Position numbers and translations under genes: made by a program. Positions 46,555 to 58,159 of a stretch of DNA of 64,000 bases are shown here, one piece after another. The DNA comes from Callorhinus ursinus. Its lineage: Eukaryota; Chordata; Mammalia; Carnivora; Otariidae. Below the pieces are notes generated by a model. It worked only from the letters and a program-made list of their open reading frames with translations, was not told the DNA's origin and did no database searches. Every line of letters begins with the position of its first letter. Within the stretch, counting starts at the first letter, position 1. Where the stretch lies: assembly GCF_003265705.1 (NCBI RefSeq), contig NW_020312859.1, positions 4,262,883 to 4,326,882 of the forward strand, given 5' to 3'.

Positions 46555-47292
46555 CAGTCATCTACTGCTACATAATACACTACCAGAAACTTAAGGACAT
46601 CAAGAGAACAATATTTTTTATTATCTGTTTTTTTTTAAGATTGATTTATTTGAGAAAGCGGTGGTGGAGGGGCAGAGGGAGAGAGAGAGAATCTCAATCA
46701 CTGTGCTGAGTGTGGAGCCTGACATGGGGCTCTATCCCACGACGACCCTGAGACCATGACCTCAGCTGAAACAAAGAGTTGGACACCCAACCAACTGTGC
46801 CATCTAGGTGCCCCTATCTCTTATTGTCTTGGTGAACTGTGATGGGGTTCAGCTAGGTGGCTCTACTTTGGGGATCCCTTGTGTGGTTCCTCCAGACAAT
46901 GGCTCTTAGCCAGGAACCATGGCTAAGGTTTCTTCACTCACAAGCCTAGTGGTTCATGCCGGCTGTCTATTGGGGCCCCAGCTGGGGCTCTTGGCTGGAA
47001 CACTTACTACTTGTGACCTCTTTGTGTGGCATGGGCTTCCTCACAACATGGTGGCTTGGCTTTTGAGGAGCAAGAGAGCCTGGTGGGATCTGTATCATCT
47101 TTTATGACTTGACTTCAGAAGTCACATTGAAGCAGGCCCCTCATACTTTCTTGACTGAGGCAGAGATCCACCCAGTTTCAAGAGGACAGGACGTAAACTC
47201 CACCCCTTGATGGGGAGTGGCAAGGTCAAAGTGTAGAACCTGTGGGATAAGTGGTATGGTAATGGCCATCTTTGGAAGGTTTAATCTGCCAC
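46555..47292 (-). mobile_element. MLT1-type LTR, interrupted by a Can-SINE
   Basis: Left edge 'catctactgctacataatacactaccagaaact', then after the SINE 'tgggg' tracts, 'ctcacaacatggtggcttgg', 'tcttttatgacttgacttcagaagtcac', 'ggccatctttggaaggtttaatctgccaca'. This is a reverse-complement MLT1 LTR (terminal tgtggcag on minus). A short repeated 'ctcaa' at both junctions with L2 fits a 5-bp duplication. Confidence 0.7.
46628..46815 (-). mobile_element. Can-SINE (reverse), older
   Basis: Read on plus it starts with a T-run plus 'aagattgatttatttgag', then GA-rich body, then 'tgagaccatgacctcagctg', 'caaccaactgtgccatctaggtgcccc', the rc of the tRNA-like head. It is diverged from the young copies. I could not fix the target-site duplication. 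Confidence 0.88.
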
Positions 47293-47325
47293 AGTGCTCA
47301 ACAAATATTTTCGAATATTTGTAAA
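47293..47325 (+). repeat. L2 3' end (right part)
   Basis: The sequence 'gtgctcaacaaatattttcgaatattt' continues the L2 terminus cut at 46554. Confidence 0.7.
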
Positions 47326-48099
47326 TACATGATTCAAGATCACCGGGATGGTTACATTCTGGGCTCAGACTTGAACTAGGACATTGGATTGATCAGCAAG
47401 AGAACAGGTGCCTGAGGTGAGGGTGCTCCCTGCCCTCACCCGGGTTGGGTGTGGGGCCAAGCTCCTGGAAAGTTTTCCCATTAGTTTCAGGAGCTGCATG
47501 CAGATACGTGCAGTCATGTAGGTAAAGCATTTTGAGTTCTTGATCACAAACTTCCTCTCCCCCATTCAAAGTACTGGGCTCTTAGGGTTTGTTTTTCCTC
47601 CTCAACTCTCTCAAGTAAGTGCTTTGAAGAAGGTGCATGTAGGAGAGATGATACATTAAGTATTTCTGCTGAAAAGTGGGGTTTCTGCTCAAAAGGAAGG
47701 TGCCATGTTTATGACTGGCACACAAATTGAAGAACTGTGCTCGCTGTTTGAATACTCGACTTTATGGTTTTTGCTCTCGGAGCCACCTCTCACTAATGGA
47801 GAAAGCTAAAAGGGTTTGAGGAAGCTGTCCTCGTTTGTTCCCCCAGGTAATGATACTTGGTCCTGTAGACAGTGACAGGAGAATAGATGAGAGAACTTCC
47901 TGCCCCAGGGGAGGACCCTGCTGGGTCTTGCCCAGTCTGATGGCCCCTGAGATCCCTAGGATTCTGGGTGGATGCGAGCTGGGGGGGTTGGTGCGTGTCA
48001 CTGCTGTTTGTGTCTCAGTGACAACATTGAACCATCCAGTGCAAGTTTCTGCCTTGGAAGATAACCCACTTGTAGGAAGTGGGCCCCGCTGAGACCACA
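47326..48099. other. Unique sequence
   Basis: No named repeat or exon. The 112-codon minus-strand frame at 47762-48100 and the 85-codon plus frame facing it lack domains. Confidence 0.45.
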
Positions 48100-48271
48100 T
48101 TTATTATTATTTTTTTTAATAATTATTATTTTAGGGAGAGGGAGAGAGAGAATCTCAGAGTCCCTACTGAGCATGGAGCCAGATGCAGGGCTCGATCGAT
48201 GACCCTGAGATCATGACCTGAGCTGAAAGTGAGAGTCGGATGCCCAACCAACTGAGCCACCCGGGCACCCC
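48100..48271 (-). mobile_element. Can-SINE (reverse), older
   Basis: Plus-strand text runs from a T/A-rich tail 'attattattttttttaataa' through a GA-rich body to 'ctgagatcatgacctgagctg' and 'caaccaactgagccacccgggcacccc', the rc of the SINE head. The flanking duplication is not clear. Confidence 0.9.
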
Positions 48272-48294
48272 TAAGACTGACTTTAATGAACGTG

Positions 48295-48540
48295 GCATTT
48301 GTCATAGAATGTAGGTTCTGGATCCAGATGTTCTGGGCACAAATCCTGATTCTGCTGTTTACTAACACTGCAGTCCAGAGCACGTGACTTCGCTTCTCAA
48401 TGGCTCAGTTATCCCATCTCAGGAACAGATAGTACTACCAACTTTCAGATGTTGTGAGGATTTAAGTATGGTGTTTAGAACAGTGCCTGGTACATAATGA
48501 GCACCGAGCAGATGTTAGCTCTTATTTTCACTATGGCTGT
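48295..48540 (-). repeat. MIR SINE
   Basis: Reverse-complement MIR: 'gggcacaaatcctgattctgctg', 'caatggctcagttatcccatctc', 'gttgtgaggatttaagtatgg', 'agaacagtgcctggtacataatgagc'. Confidence 0.88.
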
Positions 48541-48599
48541 GATTGTTGTTCTCATTGTCATTATTGCTTATAAACTGCTCTCCCCAGACCTCTAGACCT

Positions 48600-48890
48600 A
48601 TAAACGGCATATGTAATGTTAACTTTGCTAGTAGCCACATTAAAAAAAAAAAAAGGTGAAGTTGGTTTTAGTAATGTATTTAACCCAGTATACCCCAAAT
48701 TTTATCATTTCAATGTATAATCAATATAAAATTATTGGTGTGTTATACATTCCTTTTTTCATACTAAGTCTTTGGTCTTTGCTATGATAGGTTCCTTAGA
48801 GCATATTTCAGTTTTAACTGGTCACATTGCAAGGGCTCAGTGGCCCCTTGTGGTTGGTGGCCACTATATTGCACAACACCATAAGTTAAG
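48600..48890. repeat. Unnamed DNA-transposon-like repeat, copy B
   Basis: It has 'ctagtagccacattaaaaaa' at the left, 'tatttaacccagtatacccc', 'tttcatactaagtctttgg', and ends 'gccccttgtggttggtggccactatattgcacaac'. It is the longer representative of the family seen at 23365-23605. Confidence 0.65.
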
Positions 48891-48939
48891 GGGCAGCTGA
48901 AAAAATGCCCTACTGGGGCAAAGGGATGCATTTCTTTTG

Positions 48940-49130
48940 AGTACCTACTATAAATATTTACAGATACTTGACATGTACCATCTAATTTAATCGTTATGAC
49001 CCTCTTGCCAGCAGGTATATTGGATCTCCCCCTTCCATTTTACAGATAGTTTCCTCAGATAACTAATTTACCCAAAAATACCCAGTTAGACAGAGGCTAA
49101 ACTTGAAATTAGGTCTGTGAGACTGAGTCT
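48940..49130 (+). repeat. MIR SINE
   Basis: Forward MIR: 'acttgacatgtaccatctaatttaatcg', 'cattttacagatagtttcctc', 'aatacccagttagacagagg'. Confidence 0.75.
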
Positions 49131-49297
49131 CCTTCCCTGTGGTGAGGTGGTAACTAGAACTGGATTTTCTGGTAGTGGCCAATGAGGGCCATCCAAATCC
49201 AAGGCAGCGCTCACATAGAGACATCTGTAATGTGTGCCAGGCCTTCTCTGTGACACATCTGAGTAGAGCCCAGGTGGGCTTGGTCACAAACAGGCCA

Positions 49298-49520
49298 AGG
49301 ACTGAGTCTGGGTCTCAGGTCAGTGTTCAGGATAAAACTGGGCCTTGGGGCTGTGACTGTGTGACCTAGTCATGACTCTGTATAAGGCTGGGATCTGGGT
49401 TCAGTCTGTGAATAAGAATTGAGTCTGTGACAAAGATCAGAACTCCATCTGTGGCCAGGTCAAAGTTTGACCTGAGGCAGAGGTCAGGACTCTACTTGGA
49501 GTCAAGGTCTAAGCTCAATT
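49298..49520. repeat. Degenerate minisatellite with AGGTCA-like unit ends
   Basis: A unit of roughly 22-24 bp, in the form GGACT-(C/G)-(A/T)GTCTGTG..(A)AGGTCA, recurs about eight to ten times with much drift. Examples: 'ggactgagtctgggtctcaggtca', 'attgagtctgtgacaaagatca', 'gaactccatctgtggccaggtca'. The frame at 49427-49732 partly lies in it and shows no known domain. Confidence 0.6.
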
Positions 49521-50059
49521 TTTTGTTCAGTGGGCGGAGTGGTACATGCAGCAAGTTCACAGGAGTTGAAACCTTTAAGGTCAAACCTGTATGCCAGACA
49601 CCAGGCCTAGCAATGCCTTTGGAAATTTCTAGGAGCAAGAAACTGGGAAACAATGCAAATGCTTATTTGCGGCACAGCTGCAGTGAAGGTGAGGGTTTTA
49701 GTAGGAGTGGTAACTTCACTGGGGAATGTTAGGGGCATACAATGGCCTGATGACTCTACTGTGTCCACCCTGGATGGGACCAGGATCTATGAAAGTAGAT
49801 TTCAGTAGCTGTGTTGCATGGAGTGGTCATGGTGAGGTAGAGAACAGGAAAGGCAGGCAGAGCTTACGGGGTGTCAGCCGATGTGGCTGGATTATAGGTT
49901 GAATCAGGGTGAGCCCAGGACTTGGCATGCTGTTTGCTCCTAAGGACCAAGCTGAATTGGGGGGGTACCACCAACAGGGTCCCCAGAAGGTTGTGTTGGT
50001 CAAAACAAGTCAAGTACCAGGCAGTGGGCCACAAGGGGTCACCTCTGGCACAGGTTAAA
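49521..50059. other. Unique sequence
   Basis: No named repeat or exon. Confidence 0.4.
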
Positions 50060-50300
50060 TAAATGATGGTGTAGTTCTCCAGTAAAATATTATCCAGCTG
50101 GAGAAATAAATGAGGAACACTTTTCAAATATATCATTAGGACAAAAGCAAGGTGGGAACAGAATGTTTACAATAGTCTTTTTCTTGTAAGAAAATGTGGA
50201 AATAATATATGTGTAATGCCATATATAAGTGTAAATATATACAAGTGTATATAAGTGTATATGTGTAAGTGTAAATGCCAAAGGATTACAAGATACTAAT
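50060..50300 (+). repeat. L1ME-like 3' fragment
   Basis: It shows 'aaatattatccagctggagaaataaatgaggaacac', 'aaaagcaaggtgggaacagaatg', and an AT-rich '...atatatgtgtaat' 3' UTR, as in forward L1M ends. Confidence 0.65.
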
Positions 50301-51104
50301 AAAAGCAATTATTATTACCTAGATGTTGCTGGGGAGGGTCTTCTTAACAAGGAGCTGAGCTCAGTTCAGGGGCCAAGCCACTCCCAAAACTGCTGCTTCT
50401 CCCCAGCCTGGAGAGCCATGGTTCTTCATTCCTGTCACTTACCTCTCAAGGTCCACATGGTCATCTGAGGGTGGCAGGGAGAGGGGGGAGGGTGGAGTGA
50501 AGGAGCCCTACCATTGGGAGCCAGGTAAGTCCTGACCCCCTGGAAGCTGTTTTCTTGTGGTCCCCTTCCCACAGCAAGGTAGAAATGTGCTTTGTGAACC
50601 TGACCATTAAACTGCTTGCTTCTTCTTAGTTTGAACTAAAATCAAAATGATTCTGCAAGAAACCCAAAGTAGTGAAAAGTGATAGAGCTGAACATTCATA
50701 TGCTGTAGTTATTTCCTCTGGGGTGGAGGAGGCTTGTGTGTGTTGTTGTTGTGGCTGCCAAAAGTCTGAAGCAAACTGTTTCCAAAAAGTATTGTGCATT
50801 TTTAATGCAGTTTAGGATCGCTTATGTCTTTATTTGACGTATACATATTTCATGAGAACAACACTGAACTTGTATTTAATCAGGGTTTGTAAGGAATCAC
50901 TGGTAATCCTTTTATGTTTCTTTATATTTCTGCATTATAAATTGGCTTCACTACACATATCACAAAAATTATTGAACTAAAAAGACTGACAGTGCAGTTG
51001 AACTAAATAAGAATATCAACAAACATTCTGTGTGTGTGCATGTGTGTTGCATGTGTATACATTATATGTTACAGATATATTAAAAGTATAATTTTCATTT
51101 GGTG
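50301..51104. other. Unique sequence
   Basis: No named repeat and no exon. Bases 50640-50960 form a clean AT-rich stretch that could be conserved, judged only by absence of repeats. Confidence 0.4.
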
Positions 51105-51359
51105 GAGGAGGGATAAATTATTCAATAGACTATGTTGGAGGACTTGGAATCTATTTGAGGAAAAATAATTATACCCTCACCTCACACAAAACTCAAAAAA
51201 AAAATCCCCTAGGAATTACCATTATTAAATATTAAAACTGAAATCATAAAACAATTTCAATATATATAAATATATAATATATATATATTGAATATATATA
51301 AATATATAAATGAATATATATAAATATATAAAAAGTCTTGTATAAGAAATTATTTCATA

Positions 51360-51528
51360 ACTCCTTGCCTTAGTTTTTTCATCTATATAATGAAATAATA
51401 GTGTCTATCTTAAAGGATAGCTGTGGGGATCAAATGAGTAATCCATGTGATGTAATATGATATGAGTAATGTAAGTCTTTAGAAGAGTGCCTGGCGTGTG
51501 GTAAGCACTGTGTAAGTATTAACTATTA
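51360..51528 (-). repeat. MIR inside the old L1M
   Basis: Reverse-complement MIR: 'ttagttttttcatctatataatg', 'tagctgtggggatcaaatgag', 'agagtgcctggcgtgtggtaagcactgtg'. Confidence 0.8.
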
Positions 51529-51836
51529 TGTCTTTTTCTAAACATGATATCTAATAAAGGAACTAAAATAAAATGGTAGATATGACTGTGAAATTTTGGA
51601 ATTTCTGAGTGTCAGAAATAGCATACACAAATAGAAAATGCAAATGGCACGTTAAAATTCAATCCAGATGACAGAATAAAAAAGGGTAAATATTTTGTAT
51701 ATGTAGTTATTCCAAATCAATAAGGGAAAAAAAATCTATGGTTATTCCAAATCAATATAAAAAAAGAGGTAGTAGACTTCTCAAAGGAAATCTGAACCAG
51801 AGTTTCAATAGGCCAATCTTAAAAGAAGACATTTGT

Positions 51837-51957
51837 GTTAATTCATTCTTTGAACAAATCTTTACCATGCGACTGGTATACACTGGACTCTCCAGGATGT
51901 TGGGGTGCAATAATGGGTGGAACTAAGCCCCTGCTCTCAAAGAACTTACATTACAAG
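51837..51957 (-). repeat. L2 3' end inside the old L1M
   Basis: It reads 'aattcattctttgaacaaatc', 'aagcccctgctctcaaagaacttacattacaag', the rc of the L2 terminus. The L1 resumes with 'gccaataaacatatgg'. Confidence 0.65.
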
Positions 51958-52277
51958 AGCCAATAAACATATGGACAATAAACCAGTTCACAAAGAATCA
52001 AAGAAATGCAAATTTAAACAAAGAGTGAATTATTTTTTAATGTACCCAAGTAGCAAATATTTTTGAGTGATTTTATTATATATTAGTGATGATGTAAGGA
52101 AATTAGCAGTCTTACACCTTCATAATGGGAGTAGAAACTAGTTCAGTGCAGTCTAAAGTCATAAGTGCTGATTTTTTTTAAATGTGTGATTCCTGCAATT
52201 CAACAATTTAACTCATAGGAAGTTATTTTGAGGAATATTCAGAAATGCATAGAAAGATTTCTATACAAGAACGTGTA

Positions 52278-52945
52278 TTCATTGATTGATTCACTCATTT
52301 ACAAATATCTCTGAATCGTTACTACACTCAGGACCCTCTTCTAGGTCCTGGGGATATAGCAATGATAAAAGCAGAGGAAGTTCCTGTTCTTTAGGAGTTT
52401 ATGGTGTAGTATGGGTATTTTTTTTTTTTTTTTGGTGGGGAGATATGAGGCAGACAGGCAATAAACATACAAACACACATATATATTTATAAAGCCAATT
52501 TGGAGATACAGATATAGAAAGATACAGATAAAAATAGATAATGAAAGTACTGTAAAGCAGGGTATGGGGGGAGGGGTGCTTCCCAGCTCCCCAAGGGTGC
52601 TGACATGGAGGGAAAAGAGGTAATACCTCTTTTACATAAGGAATTAGAGAAGACTTCTCTGATTAACTGACATCTGTGCAAAGACCTACATGCGTTGAAG
52701 GACCATGCCATGCTGATATCTGGGGAAGGAACATCATCCTAGAGAGGACAGTGAATACAAATGCTGGAAGTAGAAGGAGCATGTTTGGTGTCTTCTCTTT
52801 GAGGAGGAACAGGGGAGCCAGTGTGGCTGGCGTGGGGTTGGCCAGGGGAAGATCAAAGATTAGATCAGAGAGGTGCAGAGGGCAAGATCACATAGAGATT
52901 TGTAGGCCATTCTGAGGGTTGCGAGAGCATTAAGACAACTGGCTG
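52278..52945 (-). repeat. L2 LINE 3' region
   Basis: Reverse-complement L2: 'gattgattcactcatttacaaatatc', 'cctggggatatagcaatgataaaagc', 'ggcagacaggcaataaacata', 'ggagccagtgtggctgg', 'gagatttgtaggccattctgaggg'. A T17 run lies near 52418-52434. Confidence 0.85.
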
Positions 52946-52949
52946 ATAC

Positions 52950-53430
52950 TTAAAAAAAATGGTTACTCCTTTAATATCTCATAATCTTTATGGGTCAGGA
53001 ACGTGGGTGGGGCTCAGCTGGGAGATTCTGTTCCACGTAGCATTGACAAGAGGTCACTCAGGTATTCACCTGGTGGATGAGCTTGTCAGGTTTCAAGATG
53101 GTTTCACTCCTATTGGCAGCTTTGCAGGGATGGTTGGAAAGTGGGGCTCAGCTGAATTGGTTGGCTGGAGTGCCTACCTACAAACCGTCTGGCACAGTCC
53201 TCTCTGGATAGTCAGATTTCCTTAATGGCAGCTCAGGGCTCCCAGAGAGTGTTCCAAAGGTCAGGAAACAGAAGCTGGAAGTCTCTTACAGAAATGGGAT
53301 AGAGTCACTTCCTCTGTGTTCATGCAGTCATACAGCCAGTCTGGTTTCAATAGAAGAGGAGGAGAGCTCACCTGTCATGGGAAGAGGAATAGAATTGGCA
53401 GCCACATTTAGTCTATCCTGTAGAGGAAGA
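52950..53430 (-). mobile_element. MLT1-type LTR, degraded
   Basis: 'tctcataatctttatgggtcaggaacgtgggtggggctcagctggg', 'tcacttcctctgtgttcatgc' and 'ggcagccacattta' follow the order of a reverse-complement MLT1 LTR. It is diverged. Confidence 0.6.
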
Positions 53431-53626
53431 GAGAACAAAGGACCAAGTTTATTTCAGTGTTATTTAAAATTGTGACAGTGTAAATAACCAAAATATCTAA
53501 CTGAGAAAAATGGCTAAATATATTTTATATGTATTTATACCCACATAATAGAATATTTGTCAATCAATAAAATTGTGTTTTTAGGGAATATTGATGAATG
53601 AGGGAAGATATAATGCAGGGTGTGCC

Positions 53627-53649
53627 TGTGTGTGTGTGTGTGTGTGTGT
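53627..53649. repeat. (TG)n microsatellite
   Basis: About 11 TG units directly after the old L1M 3' end. Confidence 0.95.
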
Positions 53650-55384
53650 ACACTCATGTGTAGGGGTGTGCCTGTGTATGTTTTTCTGCCCATATACACA
53701 CTTCTTGAAAAGTTTTCAGGCAGGGGAAGGTCAATGTTCAGCTATGACCACTCTTTCAGTAGTGATCAGGGCGTCTATGGCCCTCTTGCACAGCCATTTG
53801 GTCAGAGTTCTCCTGAATGTGAGCCCCTTTAAAATCTTTCCACTGACAGTTAAACAGGGACTTTGGATGACAGGAGGCAAACAGGCCATTGCTCAAATGA
53901 CTGAGCACTCTGGGTGCCATTGTCATGACCTTAAACTGGGTGGGTATTTGATTTTATAACCACTTTTTTGAAGCTCTATTAAGAGATGACTCGCTATCTG
54001 AGAAAATGTTTCCATTGTCAAGATCAGACTCAAGATCATCTCTGTGGACCTGGTGGTCAAGGAAGTCTCAAATAATCTCATTATTCATTCATCCATATGG
54101 TCAGTGGTACCATACAATTAAAAGTGCAGGACAAGGTAAGAGAGGGAAGCTCTATGAACTAGATACTCTACTAAGCCCCAGACTGTAGAAATGAATGAGA
54201 TACGTTCTTTGTTCATGAAGAGTTTGCCATGGAACCAGGTCTGTCATCTCGGTATTCTGGCCTGGCCCTAAGGCCAGCATTTCATGGTAACCCTACTAAT
54301 ACTTGGATGGATAAATGCAAGGACCATTTCCGAACAAATTTGGGAGGGTATGGCGTCAATTACACAGTTCAAATCAGGATTCTAAAAGTGAAGTCTGGAA
54401 TGTTTCATAGGCTTCTCATCTGTGTGTATGTCCAGCTTTTTGAGCAAGCTAGCACTCCTAATTCTATGCCTTAAACCACCAAAGGCTAGTGGCAGACCAA
54501 TAAACAAAGAATGATCACAGACAGCCATGGTTTCCAGCATTTTTGGGGTCTCTCTGCAAATTTCAAAAGTCAGCGCCTCTTGGTGAGCAAACTGCAAAAG
54601 ATGCTAATCTTTCTGGACTAATCCAGTCCACAGGGGGATAATGGCTCCCAGGCTAATTTGATTCTAGCCTTGACTAGTGTCTGTGGTTTTATGTACTGTA
54701 CAAACATGGATGGCAGCCTAGGTGCCTTGGATCCTTTTAGGTCATTCGTGTAACCTGCTCTGATGCTGTTTCTGCTCATCTTTGCTCTGGGCAGCATGGT
54801 CCAGCGTGTCATTCCCTCTCTAGCCTTGGGATTCCATCTGGCAGACATGATTTTGAGGCTCATTCTCTGTTTTTCTCCCTGAAAGTATCCACCCTAGACC
54901 TTGCCCTCAGGATCAGCCCTCCACACCAAGTCTGCAAGAGCCTCTCCACACCCAAGCAAGGGGGGCTGCAGACATGACCGAAACTGGTGCCCCCCCTTCT
55001 CTCCACATAAAAGATCAGATTCAGATGCATCTATGAGGACCAGGGAGGGAGGGCTGAGCTGACACTCTACCAGCAAAACCACCATTATTATGATCAGTGC
55101 TTAGTGCTTAACAAGTAACCCCAAGTGCTGGTCCACTTGGGAGAATCAAAGCAAGGATCCCAGCCCCTTTGTTATTTCCCTGTGCTGTTGAACATTCATT
55201 TCAGTTATTCCTTTAGAGCAGAATTTAAGCTTTTTATTGATTTGGTGGTAAATTGCCCAGTAATGCTCCAGGCAGGAGCCAGATAGCATTAAAAATTCTA
55301 CCACACCTATTAGCACCCCTTCAACTTCTCAGTTACTTCCAGCTACAGTGGTGATGTATTAAGCATCTTTGCTTTTAGATGGCA
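53650..55384. other. Mostly unique sequence
   Basis: No exon is supported. A short L2-like segment ('agccccagactgtagaaatgaatgag', 54135-54240, reverse) is possible. The 122-codon frame at 53591-53959 starts in the TG repeat and has no domain. Confidence 0.45.
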
Positions 55385-55929
55385 CTTCTTTTCTAGTTTT
55401 ACTGAGAAATAATTGACATACATCACCATATAAATTTAAGGTGCACAGCACGATGGTTTGATTTACACATATTGTGAAATGATCACACTGTAGGTTCAGC
55501 TAACACCCATTTTCTTACATAAATACAATAAAAAAAAAGAAAGAAAAAAAATTCTGTGATGAGAACTCTTAGGATCTACTCTCTTAATAATTTTTCTATT
55601 TGTCATAAACGTTAGCTACAGTCCTCATGTTGTCCATTATATCCCTAGGCCTTATTTGGCTTTTAACTGGAAGTTTGTGCCTTTTCACCCCCTTCCTCCA
55701 ATTTGTACCCCCTGCCTCTGGTAACCACAAGTCTGATCTTTTTACAATTTTGATTTTTTAAAAAAAATTATTCATTCATTCATTTATTTTTAGATTCCAC
55801 ATATAAATAAGATCATATAGTGTTTGTATTTCTTTGACTTACTTCACTTAGCATAATGGCTTCAAGGTTCATCATGTTGTCACAAATGGTAGGATTTCCT
55901 TGGGGTTTTTTTTATGGCTGAATAACATT

Positions 55930-55980
<51 letters not shown>

Positions 55981-58152
55981 ATGTGTGTGTGTGTACACAA
56001 CTTCTTTACCCATTGTTCGTCAGTGAACACTTAGGTTGTTTCCATGTCTTGGCTACTGTAAATAATGCTGATATGAACATGTGGTTGCAGGTATCTTTTT
56101 GAGTTAGTGTTTTTGTTATGTTTAGATATGTTCCCAGAAGTAGAATTTCTGGATCATATGGTAGTTCCATTTTTAATTTTTTGAGGGTCCTCCATACTTT
56201 TTCCATAGTGACTGCACTAATTTACAATCCCATCAGTAATACACAAGGGTTCCCTTTCTCCACATCCATACCAGCATTGTTATCTTTTGTCTTTTGATGA
56301 TGGTCATTCTAATAGGTGTGAAGTGATATCTCATGATGGTTTTAATTTGCATTTCCCTAAAGACTAGTGACATTGACCATCTTTTTGTGTATGGTTAGCT
56401 TTTTGTCTATCTTCTTTGGAGAAATATCTGTATGGGTCCTTTGCCCATTTTTTAATTGGGTTATTTGGTATTTTTTGCTGTTGAATTGTATGAGTTCTTT
56501 ATGTTTTGGATATTAGCCCCTTTGGATATATGATTTGCAAATATTTTTCCCATTCCATAGGTTGTCTTTTCATGTTGTTGATTATTTCTTTTACTGTGAA
56601 GAAGTTTTTAGGTTAATGTAGTCCCACTTGTTTAGTTTAGTTTTTTTTTTTTTTTATTTTGTTGATTGTGCTTTAGATGCAATATCCGAAGAAATGATTG
56701 CCAAGACCCATGTCAAGGAGCTCTGTACCTGTGTTGTGTTCTAGAAGTTTCATGGTTTCACATATTACATTTAAGTATTTATTTCAAGTTAATTTTTGTG
56801 AGTGGCATAAAGTATGGGTCTAGTTTTATTCTTTTACATGTGAATATCCATTTTTCCTAGCACCATTAATTGAAGAGACTCTCTTTTCTCCTTTGAGTAT
56901 TTTTGTTTCCCTTGACAAATATTAGTTGACTGTACATGCTTATGTTTATTTCTAGGCTCTCGGTTCTGTTCTGTTGGTCTCTTTTTAAGCCAGTACCATA
57001 CTGTTTAGATGACTATACCTTCATAGTATAGCTTGAAATGAGGAAGTGTGATAGTTCCTGCTTTGTTTTTCTTTCTCAGGATTTTTTTTTTTTCTATTTG
57101 AGGTCTTTTATGGTTTCATATAAATTTTAGGAGTGGTTTTTCTATTTCTGTCAGTTTGATCACTTCTATTTTTATGTTCCCTATTTCATTTATTTTTGCT
57201 CTAATATTTATTATTTACTTTCCTTCTGCTAACTTTGGGTTCAGTTTGTTCTTCTTTTTCTAGTTCCTTAAGGTGTAGAATTAGATTATTTGGGATATTT
57301 ATTGCTTCATAATGTAGGCATTTACTGCTATGAACTTTCCTCTTAGAACTGATTTTGCTGCATTCTGTAAGTTCTGTTGTGTTTCCATTTTGCCTCAAGA
57401 AAAAAAATTTATTTCCCCATTAATTTCCTATAATTTCCTGTTTGGTCCATTGGTTCTTCAGGAGAGTGTTGATTTCCATGTGTTTGTGAATTTTCATTTT
57501 CCTCTTGTGATTTATTGATTTCTGGTTTCATGCCATTGTGATTAGAAAGATACTTGGCATGATTTTAGTCTTCTTGAATTTGTTGTGACTTGTTTTGTGG
57601 CCTAGCATAATGTCCAACCAGAAAATGTTTGATGTGTGCTTGAGAAGAATGTGTATCCTGCTTTTGGATAGAATGTTGTGTATGTCTATGAGGTCCTTTT
57701 GGTCTATAGTGTTCAGGTATGCTGTTTCTTTATTCTCTGGATAATCTATCCATTGTTGAGAGTGGGGTACTAAAGTCCCCAATTATTGTCACATTACTGT
57801 TTATTTCTCCTTTAGTTCTGTTAGTTTTTGCTTTATATATTAGGTGCTTTGATGTTGGACACATAAATATTTACAGTTTTTATATCTTCTTGATGTATTG
57901 ACTCCTTGATCATTATATAATGACCTTTTTTGTTTCTTTTTCCCATTTTTAAAGTCTATTTTTTTTTATATAATTATCACTCCTTGCTTTTTTTGTGGCT
58001 AACATTTACTTGAAATTTTTTTTATATCCCTTCGCTCTCTGTCAGTATACGTCTTTAAGACTAAGTCAGTCTCTTAAAGGCAGCATATTGTTGGATCTTG
58101 TTTTATTATCCATTCAGATATTCTGTGTCTTTTGATTGGAGAATTTCGCCCA
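55385..58152 (-). mobile_element. Older L1M with an internal deletion, host of L1 copy 2
   Basis: Reverse-complement L1: 3' UTR 'ttactgagaaataattgacatac', 'ctggtaaccacaagtctg'; ORF2 tail at 56006-56206 (MEKVWRTLKKLKMELPYDPE); then RT thumb to about 57150. There the text jumps from 'ataaattttaggagtgg' to an upstream ORF2 block with 'gctctaatatttattattt', so roughly 1.5 kb of RT core is missing. An endonuclease-region remnant at 57528-57782 follows. The element is cut by L1 copy 2 at about 58152, and its 5' remainder should lie beyond the window. Confidence 0.85.
55933..55979. repeat. (GT)23 microsatellite within the older L1
   Basis: About 23 GT units at the place where L1 elements normally read 'cattgtgtatatata' (rc of the ORF2 C-terminal MEYY region), so it appears to have grown from that L1 seed. 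A second short (GT)n lies at 55982-55994. Confidence 0.95.
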
Positions 58153-58159
58153 TTTTTTA

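Larger units (their letters stand above)
51105..53600 (+). repeat. Old L1M, split into four collinear pieces
   Basis: Pieces at about 51105-51360, 51528-51836, 51957-52276 and 53430-53600 follow one forward L1 ORF2-to-3' order. Piece 1 has 'aaactgaaatcataaaacaat', piece 2 'ttattccaaatcaataaggg', piece 3 'aatcaaagaaatgcaaattta' and 'atttctatacaagaacgtg', piece 4 'gtgtaaataaccaaaatatct' and 'aatagaatatttgtcaatca'. Intervening blocks are a MIR, an L2 end, and L2 plus MLT1. A (TATAAATA)n tract occupies 51262-51330. Confidence 0.7.
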
